Assembly: GCF_900177515.1 (NCBI RefSeq)
Contig: NZ_FXAK01000007.1
Coordinates: 852,501 to 916,500 of the forward strand
Length of the DNA stretch: 64,000 bases
Reading direction: 5' to 3'
From: Azospirillum oryzae
GTDB lineage: Bacteria > Pseudomonadota > Alphaproteobacteria > Azospirillales > Azospirillaceae
In this document: in pieces, positions 28,590 to 37,239 of the stretch
How the letters are laid out: every line of letters starts with the position of its first letter
Numbering within the stretch: position 1 is the first letter of the stretch
The notes under the pieces: generated by a model
What the model was told of the DNA's origin: nothing
The model's database searches: none
What the model saw: only the letters and a program-made list of their open reading frames with translations
Translations under genes and position numbers: made by a program

Positions 28590-28803
28590 CGCCGACGTTC
28601 TGCGCGAGATGATCGGTTTCGCGGCCGAGCGGCTGATGGAGCTGGAGGTGCAGGGCCTGACCGGCGCTGCCCACGGCGAGCGCTCCGCCGAGCGGCTGGT
28701 CCAGCGCAACGGCTACCGCGAGCGCGACTGGGTAGCCCGCGCCGGCACCGTCGAGCTGCGCATCCCAAAACTGCGCAAGGGCTCGTACTTCCCCGGTTTG
28801 TGA
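28540..28803 (+). pseudogene. IS256-family transposase fragment
   Basis: 87 residues identical in style to the start of mutator-type transposases: [39 protein letters not shown] and [15 protein letters not shown]. The match stops at 28800, where TGA follows, so the catalytic DDE core is gone. It sits at the breakpoint of the coupling-protein gene and was probably involved in the deletion. Confidence 0.8.
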
Positions 28804-28841
28804 AACAGCACGCAGGTAGGACCCCAAGGGGTCTCATAGTT

Positions 28842-29030
28842 TCAGCAGGCTATTGTGCTGATCGGCGCCGAAACCCCGTGCCGATTCACATTCACGCCGA
28901 TCTCCGGCCCCAGATCGATCACCAGCTTCCAGGCTGGCTTGCGGGCCTCCGGAAAGGCCTCGACCTGGACGATCTCGCCGGCTCGGACATCGACGGCGGC
29001 AAACTGATCGAACGTAATGGTTTCTGTCAT
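28842..29030 (-). pseudogene. Truncated CsaA (tRNA-binding-domain chaperone)
   Basis: The first 45 residues, MTETITFDQFAAVDVRAGE, then PEARKPAWKLVIDLGPEIGV, match the export-related chaperone CsaA, which has an OB-fold tRNA-binding domain. After that the frame reads unrelated residues to a stop at 28842, so about 60 C-terminal residues are missing. A GGAGA ribosome-binding site precedes the ATG. It diverges from the lrp pseudogene, and its 3' side was removed at the same breakpoint as the IS256 fragment. Confidence 0.7.
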
Positions 29031-29259
29031 GGCTCGTCTCCTGCGGACTGTTGTTGATGGAGCTTGGTAGAAGTGCGATCACGGAAGGCGCCTGCGGAGC
29101 ACATCCAGCGGAATAGGCATGTCGTGGTGCTTGCCGGTGCGAGACATGGGGTGTCCACAGTTGCGTTGAGCGGGTAATACTCTCTTCGGTGTGAGATTCG
29201 AGCTCTTGCTTTCCATGCGGAATGCAACAAAAACTCATCTCATGCCGAAACGAGTCGCC

Positions 29260-29726
29260 ATGCACCGCCAACTTGACCCGTTTGACCGGGCGATCCTGCG
29301 CATCGTGCAGCGGGACAACAAGACGTCCCAGCGCGCCATCGCCGACTTGGTCAACCTCTCCCCGGCGGCCGTCCAGCGGCGCATCGCCGCAATGGAGGCG
29401 GCGGGCGTCATTGCGGCCAATGCCGCCATCGTCGATACGGCGACGCTGTCGCTGGCGATCACCACGATCGTCGAGGTGCACCTTCGTGACGAACGCGCCG
29501 AAACGGTCGATGCCGCCAAATCTCTATTCCGCGGCGCCGAGGAGGTGCAGCAGTGCTACTATGTCACGGGCGGAACGAGCTTCTCCTCATCGTCGTCACA
29601 CCTGACATGCGCACCTATGAGGCGCTCACGCGGACACTGTTCGCCGAAAGCGATCTCGTCGCTCGTTACCGGACATTGGTCGCGCTTGATCGGGTCAAAT
29701 TTGGCACGTCTGTTGTCGTGCCTTAA
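29260..29726 (+). pseudogene. Lrp/AsnC-family regulator with a frameshift
   Basis: The N-terminal helix-turn-helix is complete (LDPFDRAILRIVQRDNKTSQRAIADLVNLS, AVQRRIAAMEAAGVI). The RAM domain starts normally up to CYYVTGG at about 29573. From there the conserved sequence continues in another frame: ELLLIVVTPDM, RTLFAESDLVARYRT, ALDRVKFGTSVVVP, ending TAA at 29724-29726. One lost base near 29570 explains this. An upstream ATG at 29242 is also possible. A product in the first frame would have a working DNA-binding domain but no effector domain. Confidence 0.75.
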
Positions 29727-29798
29727 CGGTCACAATCCGCTGCGTGGCTCCGCCGGTGCGGCGAAGCAGCCGCTTGAGCCGTGGGAGGGGGAGCATAA

Positions 29799-32700
29799 AT
29801 GACCGTGGCGCCGGTGGATGAAGAGGAAGGTTCGGGTGGCGGCGGCGCCTCCCTGGCCGGCTACGAGTACCAGATCGACGCATCGGTCTGGTTGGCGCTC
29901 GATCTCGTCGTCGTTTCGCGGCTGACCTCGGCGCTGCAGCTCGAGCCGGCGAGCCAAGAGGACCTCGAAGGCGAGCTGGCCGACTTCGAGCCGTCACGCG
30001 CAGTCACTCAAGTGCCGCTCGGCGCTTACAAGCTGATCGTGCAGGTGAAGCGCCGTGGCGGCGATGCCTGGACGCCGACCACGGTGAAATCGTTGTTACT
30101 GCATGGCAGCGACACCCGACCGTCGGCGGCGAAGCGGCTCGCCGACTCCGCGTCGCGCTACCTGCTGATCACGAGCGCAGGGCTCAACGGCGACGCGCGC
30201 CAGCTCAAGGTCCGGCGCGCCGGAAACTGGCCCAAGCACGCCGCTCTCCCGGACGTGATCGCGGAGGTGCTTCCCGCTGATGCAGCGGGCCGCGTGGCGG
30301 TGATCGCAAACGAGGATGACGAGCGCCTCAGGGCGGACATCGAGCGTCTGCTGACCGAGGGCTGCCGCGTGCCCAACGCGAACCTGGACGCGTGTCGCCG
30401 AAAGCTCCGAGAAGAGTCTCGGGCGAGGATCGCGCGGGCCGGCGGAGGCTGGTGGCGCCGCGAGGAGCTGGAGCACGTCGTCCGGGAGCATGGCGGCTAT
30501 CTCGCGAGCGCGCCCGAGCTTGAGCACTATGTGCATCCCACGAACTGGAGCGATCTGCGGGCGGCGATGCGCGAGCGCAGCGCGGCGCTGATCATCGGCC
30601 AGTCGGGGACGGGTAAGACCCTGGCGACGAAGAAGCTTTATGACGAGCTTCGCCTGGAGATGCCCGGACTTACGCGGGTGCCGATCCGGCTCGGGCCGCA
30701 GCAGCTTCGCGACGACCAGACGCCATCGCCCGTGCTCTACGACATCGAAGACCCATGGGGGCGCTTCGACTTCGACCCGAAGAGCCGACCTTGGAACGAC
30801 CAACTCGCGCGCTTCTTCGCGGAAGCGGGGCCGAACCGGATGATTGTCGCCACCTCGCGGCTTGACGTCGCCCAGGAGTCGAAGGCGCTGGACAGCGTGG
30901 CTGCGTGGCTCATCAAACTGGAGGCCGAGCATTACGGCGCAGCGGAGCGCAGTCGCCTCTACCAATCCCGGATCAGCGGCCTGCCGCGCGAGCTGCAGCC
31001 CCTGGCTCGAGGCGCCGAGCGGAAGGTGCTGGACGAGCTGGCCACGCCGCTCGAGCTGCAGAAGTTCTTCGACGCTCTTCGAACGCTTGATCGAGCTGGG
31101 CTGAAGAACCCGCTGGGCTTCATCGCGGACGCAATCCGCAGCGCGCACCAGAACGCTATCGAGAACACGGTTGTCGACCAAATCGAGGAGCGTAAGGACA
31201 TTCGCGCCGCCGCGGTGATCTGGAGCCTGCTCAAGGCTTCGGACAAACTGTCCCAATCCGTGCTCCGGGAGATCGAGGATGGGCTGGCGGATCTCGACGC
31301 GGCGATGGAGCGGGGCGTGTCGCCGCTGGTCAATTTCTTCATCGCCGCCCGCAATCTGCGGCAAGCCGACGGCGGGATCGTGGCCTACTACCATCCCCGG
31401 GTCGAAGCGGGGGTCGAGAAAGCGATGGAGGCGCATCGCCAGGAGGTCCGGCATACGCTCAAACACCTTCTGGATCTTCTCGTTTCTGAGGACGGGCCCG
31501 GCGGAGAGTGGGGAACCGGGGCTGCGGCGCGGATTCTCGCCGCGGGCCGGAGCCGGTTCTCCGTCAAGGCGAGTGGTCCGACCGCGACCAAGATCGACGC
31601 TTGGCTGGAAGGCAGACTGACGGAGGGGGGCAAGGCGCTCGAAAGCTATATTGAACTCGCCGCCGAGGCCGGCTCAGCCGCGAGCAACGGAGCCGAGGTG
31701 GCGCGCTTCCTCCTGCATCGCCCCGACAACACCTTTCCGGGCTTCACCGTCTGGGGTGCGCCAGAGCGGTCGGAGGCTTGGTACGAGGCCCGGCGCGCCG
31801 ATCCGCGGACGAAGCCCCTGATCGAGGGTTTCGTGCGAGAGATCCTGCCCGCCGATCGCGTTAGCTATCCTGCCAGCCTCTCGGCGCAACTGGAGCGGCT
31901 TGCGCCCGATCTGTCGGGTGCGTTTCTCGATGCGGCGATGCAGGTGGTGCGCTTTGGCGTTATGCAAGCCGACGATGCGATCGCCGAAGGCGCGCTCCGG
32001 GACCTGGTGGGCTTCGAGCGAATTGTCGACTCGGCCGTCGCCGAGCTGACTCCGAACGACGCGGATCGAAACAGGGCCGCGCAGCTCCGCCTCGATTTCG
32101 CAAACGAAGTCTACTCCGATGACTATGCACAGCATCTGGCCGAAGATGACGAGGGTCACACCGCCGAAGTCTTCCTGACCGCGTATGTCCGGCAGGCGCG
32201 GGCCATCCTGGGGTGGCGCAGCCTCGTCACGCATCGCCATGCCGCCAGGCTGCTGTTCTACTGGCTTCACCAGCTAGCGAAAGAGGTCAAGGTGAAAGGC
32301 GCGGACGCCGAGGAGCTGCAAGGCGTTTTCCGAGCGGCTTATGGCGATGAGCGTGAGGACCTGCTCTGGCTCATCCTGCAGTCCGCCTGGGATCCGGTCT
32401 ACCTTCCGCCGCTGCGTGACCGGATCGTGGCGGGACACACCGATGAGGATGTCGCGCAAGCGGCGTTGACCTGCCTGATTGAGCGAGCGCCCGATGCTTT
32501 CCGGAGCATCATGGGCGAACTCGCGGCTGACGGTGGTGCGAGTCGCCTTGTCGAGATCGCGATCGAACTCGCCAGCCTGCGCTGGCGGCGCGGAGGCGAC
32601 GGCACGCAGCATGGCGATGCCGCCGAGCTTGCGGTTCAGGCGCTTCCCGGCCCATACCGGCAGATCAGCGAGGCGGCGCTCGCGGTGGATACCAACGATA

Positions 32701-33767
32701 CGCCGACGTTGGACGACGAGGCGCAGGCGACGCTCGCCGCCATCGCGTCACCGAGCGAGCGCGTCCGTCGGTTGCGGGTCGCCCTGGCCGCCGTCGCGCC
32801 TTCGCCGGTCGAGGAGGACGTGCGCTGGCTTCTCCAGCACAGCGCCGACTCTGCCACGGCGGTCTTGGCGGTCGAGGCCGCGATCAGGCTCGACATGGAC
32901 GCCGAGGTTGAGGCGGCTCTTGACCACAAGTTTGCCCATGTCAGTGCTTGTGCGCTCACGACGCTTGGGGAGCGGGCCGACCTGCCGATACCGGTTCGTC
33001 TTCTTGCCAAAGCCTCAGACCATGGCAGTCCCGTGCGCAAGGCCCTCGTCGCCCTGCTCAAGCAGAAGCCGCACATCGCCCATCTGCCGGCTCTGATGAT
33101 CCTTGCCAGGGACACTTGGTCCAGGGACGAGCGGCATTACGGCGATGACAGGGATTTCCCGATCGCGCGAGGCGCCGTCGAGGCCATCGCCCTTGCGGCG
33201 CCTCTGCCGCCAGCCGAGGCTCGCGAGCTGATGGCGATCGCCCTGGACACGGACGATCCGGACGTCCGGACGTCGATCTTCCGATTGCTGACCAACAGCG
33301 GCGATCTTGAGCTACAGGAGCAGTTGTTGGACTTGGCCGTCCGTCCCGGGCAGCCGGGCGTACGGCGGGCGGCCGTGGGCGGCCTCCTTCAGGGCGCGGA
33401 GGCAGTGCGACCGGAGATCCTGGAAAAGATCACGGCGCCAATGCTCGCGACACGGTACGAGCCTGTGGCCGCCTCGCTCTCCCTTTTGCTCGCTTGGCGG
33501 GGGGATCAGGACAGGGTGCGCGCGGTAGCCGAGGAACTGGCGACGAATGCGGACCGACGCGTGCTGCTCCTCCTGCTTGTCTGGTTCATGAACAAGCGGA
33601 ACCCGCCGATCGCCCAAGAGATCGCGGCAATGCTGCCTGCCGGGCATCCGGCGGTGGCCTGGGCGCTTGGCGGCGATGTTGTGGAGCCGGACGACGTGCT
33701 GCTGGCCGATCTCGGCGCCCCCGCGATCTGCACCCGGGTGCTCGGCTTCATGCGCATCAAGAAGTGA
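29799..33767 (+). CDS. Large nuclease-STAND-repeat protein, probable Avs-like antiphage sensor
   Basis: 1322 residues from an ATG behind GGAGGGGGAG. Three parts are visible. Residues 1-150 resemble the PD-(D/E)xK nuclease domain of Cap4/DUF4297-type effectors: GYEYQIDASVWLALDLV, with the acidic stretch near 50-65 and catalytic-type QVK at 82-84. Residues about 240-560 are a STAND-type NTPase with Walker A GQSGTGKT at 267-274, Walker B-like VLYDIED and the sensor-like MIVATSRLD. The rest, about 560-1322, is all-helical with HEAT-like repeats. That order (nuclease, STAND, repeat sensor) is that of Avs-type antiphage proteins. It is not one of the named families as far as I can tell by eye. The gene stands alone. 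Confidence 0.7.
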   Translation: MTVAPVDEEEGSGGGGASLAGYEYQIDASVWLALDLVVVSRLTSALQLEPASQEDLEGELADFEPSRAVTQVPLGAYKLIVQVKRRGGDAWTPTTVKSLLLHGSDTRPSAAKRLADSASRYLLITSAGLNGDARQLKVRRAGNWPKHAALPDVIAEVLPADAAGRVAVIANEDDERLRADIERLLTEGCRVPNANLDACRRKLREESRARIARAGGGWWRREELEHVVREHGGYLASAPELEHYVHPTNWSDLRAAMRERSAALIIGQSGTGKTLATKKLYDELRLEMPGLTRVPIRLGPQQLRDDQTPSPVLYDIEDPWGRFDFDPKSRPWNDQLARFFAEAGPNRMIVATSRLDVAQESKALDSVAAWLIKLEAEHYGAAERSRLYQSRISGLPRELQPLARGAERKVLDELATPLELQKFFDALRTLDRAGLKNPLGFIADAIRSAHQNAIENTVVDQIEERKDIRAAAVIWSLLKASDKLSQSVLREIEDGLADLDAAMERGVSPLVNFFIAARNLRQADGGIVAYYHPRVEAGVEKAMEAHRQEVRHTLKHLLDLLVSEDGPGGEWGTGAAARILAAGRSRFSVKASGPTATKIDAWLEGRLTEGGKALESYIELAAEAGSAASNGAEVARFLLHRPDNTFPGFTVWGAPERSEAWYEARRADPRTKPLIEGFVREILPADRVSYPASLSAQLERLAPDLSGAFLDAAMQVVRFGVMQADDAIAEGALRDLVGFERIVDSAVAELTPNDADRNRAAQLRLDFANEVYSDDYAQHLAEDDEGHTAEVFLTAYVRQARAILGWRSLVTHRHAARLLFYWLHQLAKEVKVKGADAEELQGVFRAAYGDEREDLLWLILQSAWDPVYLPPLRDRIVAGHTDEDVAQAALTCLIERAPDAFRSIMGELAADGGASRLVEIAIELASLRWRRGGDGTQHGDAAELAVQALPGPYRQISEAALAVDTNDTPTLDDEAQATLAAIASPSERVRRLRVALAAVAPSPVEEDVRWLLQHSADSATAVLAVEAAIRLDMDAEVEAALDHKFAHVSACALTTLGERADLPIPVRLLAKASDHGSPVRKALVALLKQKPHIAHLPALMILARDTWSRDERHYGDDRDFPIARGAVEAIALAAPLPPAEARELMAIALDTDDPDVRTSIFRLLTNSGDLELQEQLLDLAVRPGQPGVRRAAVGGLLQGAEAVRPEILEKITAPMLATRYEPVAASLSLLLAWRGDQDRVRAVAEELATNADRRVLLLLLVWFMNKRNPPIAQEIAAMLPAGHPAVAWALGGDVVEPDDVLLADLGAPAICTRVLGFMRIKK

Positions 33768-34214
33768 CCCGGGGCGCGCCGGCTGGCGCACGCCGGAGAC
33801 CAACCGATCCATGTTCTGGACGCAACGCCAGTGATCGTTTGGTCCAGATCAGCCTGGACGGTGTTGACGATGTTGTGGGCTCGGGCGCGCCCAGGCGGTC
33901 GCCGGATCAGGGCGCCGGAGATCAACCTGCCGGCGCTCCTCATCGCCGACCTCGGCGAACGGGTGGCCCCGCCGCGCTGTTCCATGTCATAGATGGTGTT
34001 TTCGGCGAGCGGGGCGATCGGCCGGAGTTGATGCACTCGGATCGTTTGTGGCAGGCCGATCGGTAAGGTAGTATAAGGCATTACCGGATGCGTGCGAGGG
34101 ATTGAGATAGCCCGACACAGTTTCATGCTTCGATAGCGTTGTAAATGCCACTGATACCTGCCGTCAGTGTGGCGCTGGCGTCAAATGACCAGACATTGAG
34201 AATGGGGGGCGATC
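33768..34214. other. Intergenic stretch with a possible AlpA-like remnant
   Basis: 447 bases without an intact gene. On the minus strand, around 34080-33970, LPQTIRVHQLRPIAPLAENTIYDMEQRG resembles the start of an AlpA-type helix-turn-helix regulator. The expected DNA-binding tail does not follow, so this is a weak, probably broken, trace. Confidence 0.3.
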
Positions 34215-35702
34215 TTGTCGCGACGACGCGAACTTGCCGAGCCGGAAGCACCGGGCGAGACGGCCGAGGCTCTTGTTGCGAAGATCCTCGCTGACGTCAT
34301 CGAGACGGCTGCCATGCCGTTCGACGAATGGAGCGGGCTGAGCAATAACCCGTTCGTGCCCCTGGCAATTCCGATCGACGCCGGTCGCCAGTACAAAGTC
34401 ACCCAGACCGGGGTTGATGCCGCACACACATTGGCGGCACAGACTTGGCTCGCGCGCCAGGACTTCCGACAGACGCTCACGCGCCCGGAGTTCGACAAGA
34501 TCACCTTCCACGCCATTGGCCAAACGATCTTCGATTGCCGCGCACATCTGTCGGATGAGCACGGCGCCCCAGACGCTCAGGTCGGGCCTGACTTCTACGC
34601 CGCTGTGGCTCGGGACTTCTCAAAGAACGTGGATCGTTTGGCGGATGCAGCCCGGTCTGACGTCGACCGGCATATTCCATGTCATCTCTTCCACGGCGAT
34701 CAGGCGGTGCCTGCCTTTGCGGTTGGTCCGATCGAGTTTCTGCCACGCGCCGATTGGATCGCCCGCTACGTCCGTGATCCTACTCAGCTGGCCCATATCC
34801 AGCGGGTGGAGACACGCGCGGTCAGCTACAGCGATTTCCGCGAGCAGGCCTTACAGGTGGGCAGCGATCGCGACCTTTATCGTGCGTGGGAAATTCTTAG
34901 CTCGCTGCGGAACTTCGAGTGGGTGGCGACGATAAGGATGAGAGGGCACGCGCTCAGCCAGTCGCATCAGAAGGCTTCGGTCCTGGTCGGTTTGGCGATC
35001 GATGCGATTGGATTGCGCTTCCAGGTGGAGGATGCGCGACGGTTCACGAAGGCGGGCCGGCAGCATCTCTTTGGAGAGGAGCGGCTGGCCACATCGCCCT
35101 CCGGCGACTTTCTGCGTGGGTCCAGCATGCAGATGCCAGGTCTTGGTTCGGCGCCGGGGGCGCTGGCGGCAAAGATGGCGGCCGAGCGCCCCTTCCTCGA
35201 TGCGGCCGGCAAGGTCCTCGACGCCTTTGTGGTGGGGCGACAATCTGGCCGCGCGCCGCATCTCGTAGAGCGATGGGCGAACGCGCTCTACTGGGTGGGC
35301 GAGGCTCGTCGGGAAGCGTCGGATTTCATGGCCGTTGTCGATTACGGCTGCGCCGCCGACGGGCTGACGGGAGCGAAGGGAAAGGCCACTGCCATCACCT
35401 CCTTCGCCGAGGCTGTGCTCAACCCCAAGGGTGAGGCGACGCCCCCGGGCATGCTCTCTGTCGCGAAAGCCGTCTCACGGGTCTATCGTGAAGGACGCAA
35501 CAAGCTGGCGCACGGCGAGGCGGCAGGCCTGTTCGAGGATTTGTCGGAGACGCGGGCCATTGGCGACGCACTGCTCGTCAATCTGTTTGACACGGTGACG
35601 CTTGTCTTGGCGGACACCATCGAGAAGCGGCCTGACGTGTTTGAGCTCGATGAGCAGATCGCGTTCCGATTCATTGAGACAAAGCTGAGGCAGCGACCGT
35701 GA
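34215..35702 (+). CDS. Uncharacterised protein with a C-terminal HEPN-like RNase motif
   Basis: 495 residues from a TTG with GGGGGG upstream; no better start is visible. I do not recognise the N-terminal 350 residues, which are mixed alpha/beta. The C-terminal 120 residues are helical and contain REGRNKLAHGEA, where R428-N-K-L-A-H433 matches the R-x4-6-H catalytic motif of HEPN ribonucleases with the usual polar residue after Arg. The overall shape resembles ApeA/HEPN-type abortive-infection proteins. It stands between the STAND protein and IS66 and is read in the same direction. A defence role is inferred from the motif and the neighbourhood only. Confidence 0.5.
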   Translation: MSRRRELAEPEAPGETAEALVAKILADVIETAAMPFDEWSGLSNNPFVPLAIPIDAGRQYKVTQTGVDAAHTLAAQTWLARQDFRQTLTRPEFDKITFHAIGQTIFDCRAHLSDEHGAPDAQVGPDFYAAVARDFSKNVDRLADAARSDVDRHIPCHLFHGDQAVPAFAVGPIEFLPRADWIARYVRDPTQLAHIQRVETRAVSYSDFREQALQVGSDRDLYRAWEILSSLRNFEWVATIRMRGHALSQSHQKASVLVGLAIDAIGLRFQVEDARRFTKAGRQHLFGEERLATSPSGDFLRGSSMQMPGLGSAPGALAAKMAAERPFLDAAGKVLDAFVVGRQSGRAPHLVERWANALYWVGEARREASDFMAVVDYGCAADGLTGAKGKATAITSFAEAVLNPKGEATPPGMLSVAKAVSRVYREGRNKLAHGEAAGLFEDLSETRAIGDALLVNLFDTVTLVLADTIEKRPDVFELDEQIAFRFIETKLRQRP

Positions 35703-36160
35703 GACAGGCGAGTTGTGGGGCAAGGCTTCCGAGAAGTATCGGCTAGATGTCACCGTTGTTCGTCGTGGGCGCTGAAGGAAACACCTCCGAACTCGTTAAA
35801 TATCGAGTCCGAAACTTGCTTTTGAATGACGCTGTTGCGGCGGGTCACGTCGCACAGCGTACTGTGCTATGAATTTCGTGACGGTACTTTCTTGGTTCGC
35901 AACAAGACTCATCCGAGTCGCCGAGAATGGGCCGCGAGAAGTGATCGACCTCGATAGATACCGAAACCGCGCCAAATTTTTCTCGAGCAATTTTCCCTTT
36001 TAAATTATCATCGTAAAATTTTGACGGACCGTGTGTCGGCTTTCGACGCCAAATACACGAGAAGATATAAACTAATCAATATCTTAGCTTTGTTTGGAGC
36101 AATCGAGTGGGAGTAACGGATACACACGGCGTCAATAGCGTAGTTTCGGCCGCGATTTCG
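35703..36160. other. AT-rich non-coding stretch before IS66
   Basis: 458 bases with clearly lower GC than the surroundings. I see no convincing gene, RNA or terminator. It ends in the 8-bp CGATTTCG (36153-36160) that is repeated after the IS66 element. Confidence 0.5.
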
Positions 36161-36241
36161 GTAAGCGTTGTGTGACGACACATCCGACGTGATCGTGGTT
36201 CATGAAATATTCCGCTGGTCGCAGTTCAGCGGGGTAAGAGG

Positions 36242-36817
36242 ATGTCGGGTCAGGATCTGGAGAGCTATTGGCGCGGTCATGTCGATGCCTGGAAGGGCAG
36301 CGGGCTGACGCTGAAAGCCTATGCTGAAGCCCATGGAATTGGACGCTGGGCTCTGGGACGGTGGTCGCGCCGCTTTGCCGCTGCGGAGGAGGTGAGCGCT
36401 CGCTGTCATAGGGATAGCCCTGGTGCTGTCCCTATGACGGCGAGCGCTCCCTTGGTGATGGAGATCGTCGAGGCGGCACCCCGCCGGCGGTATTGGTCGC
36501 AGGCGGAGAAAGAGCAGCTGGTGGCGGAAACCTGCGAGCCGGGCGTGAGCGTGTCGCTGGTCGCCCGCCGGCGCGGGGTCGATCCCAGCCTGCTGTTCCG
36601 CTGGCGCCGCCAGATGCTCACTCCGGCCGAGCCGACGCCCATCTTCGCGCCGGTGGAGGTGGCGGACACCACGTCCGCTCTTCCCCTCACGCCGCCAACT
36701 CCATGCAGTGCCGGCATGATCGAGATCGAGTTGGCCGGCGGACGGCGGCTGCGGGTCGGTCGGGATGTCGATACCGAAGCACTGCGCCGGGTGATCAGCG
36801 TGCTGGAGCGGCCATGA
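36242..36817 (+). CDS. tnpA: IS66 TnpA accessory protein
   Basis: 191 residues with two helix-turn-helix-like units: WKGSGLTLKAYAEAHGIGRWALGRW at about 17-42 and RRYWSQAEKEQLVAETCEPGVSVSLVARRRGVDPSLLFRWRRQM at about 81-125. Most IS66 TnpA proteins have one such unit, so this is a long variant. The linker between the units is encoded by a 21-bp inverted repeat (36394-36449). It is coupled to tnpB by ATGA. Confidence 0.85.
   Translation: MSGQDLESYWRGHVDAWKGSGLTLKAYAEAHGIGRWALGRWSRRFAAAEEVSARCHRDSPGAVPMTASAPLVMEIVEAAPRRRYWSQAEKEQLVAETCEPGVSVSLVARRRGVDPSLLFRWRRQMLTPAEPTPIFAPVEVADTTSALPLTPPTPCSAGMIEIELAGGRRLRVGRDVDTEALRRVISVLERP
36394..36449. repeat. 21-bp inverted repeat inside IS66 tnpA
   Basis: 36394-36414 and 36429-36449 are inverted copies with one mismatch, around a 14-base loop. 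The hairpin falls in the coding sequence between the two helix-turn-helix units and could slow ribosomes or transcription within the IS operon. Confidence 0.85.
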
Positions 36818-37170
36818 TGCTGTCGATCCCGGCCGGTGTGCGCATTTACCTGGCGCTGGAGCCCTGCGACATGCGCCGCGGCTTCGACGGACTGGCCCTG
36901 CTGGTGCAGCAGGCGCTGGGCAAGGATCCGTTCTGCGGCCACCTCTACATCTTCCGAGGGAAAGGGGCTGGACGCGTAAAAATTCTCTATGCCGATCAGA
37001 ACGGCATGTGTCTGTTCGCCAAGAGGCTGGAGCGCGGCCGTTTCGTTTGGCCAACGACGCGGACGCCGGGCGGCACAGTGGTACTGACGCCGGCGGAACT
37101 GTCCCTGCTTCTGGAGGGGCTGGACTGGCGTCACACCGTGCCGGCATCCAGGCCGGCCGTAGCGGGATGA
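36814..37170 (+). CDS. tnpB: IS66 TnpB accessory protein
   Basis: 118 residues starting MMLSIPAGVRIYLA at 36814, overlapping the tnpA stop (ATGA). Family signatures: EPCDMRRGFDGLALLVQ, GHLYIFRGKGAGRVKILYADQNGMCLFAKRLE and FVWP. TnpB of IS66 is needed with TnpA and TnpC for transposition; its biochemical role is unclear. Normal length. Confidence 0.93.
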   Translation: MMLSIPAGVRIYLALEPCDMRRGFDGLALLVQQALGKDPFCGHLYIFRGKGAGRVKILYADQNGMCLFAKRLERGRFVWPTTRTPGGTVVLTPAELSLLLEGLDWRHTVPASRPAVAG

Positions 37171-37239
37171 ATGGGAGAAAAAGTGAGGAAAACCGCGGGC
37201 TTGGCTGGCTTGGGGCCGTGATCCGAGATACAATCGGCC

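Noticed and set aside
35796-35990. A 64-residue minus-strand frame in the AT-rich stretch
   Set aside because: No ribosome-binding site and no family similarity; the composition is that of non-coding sequence.
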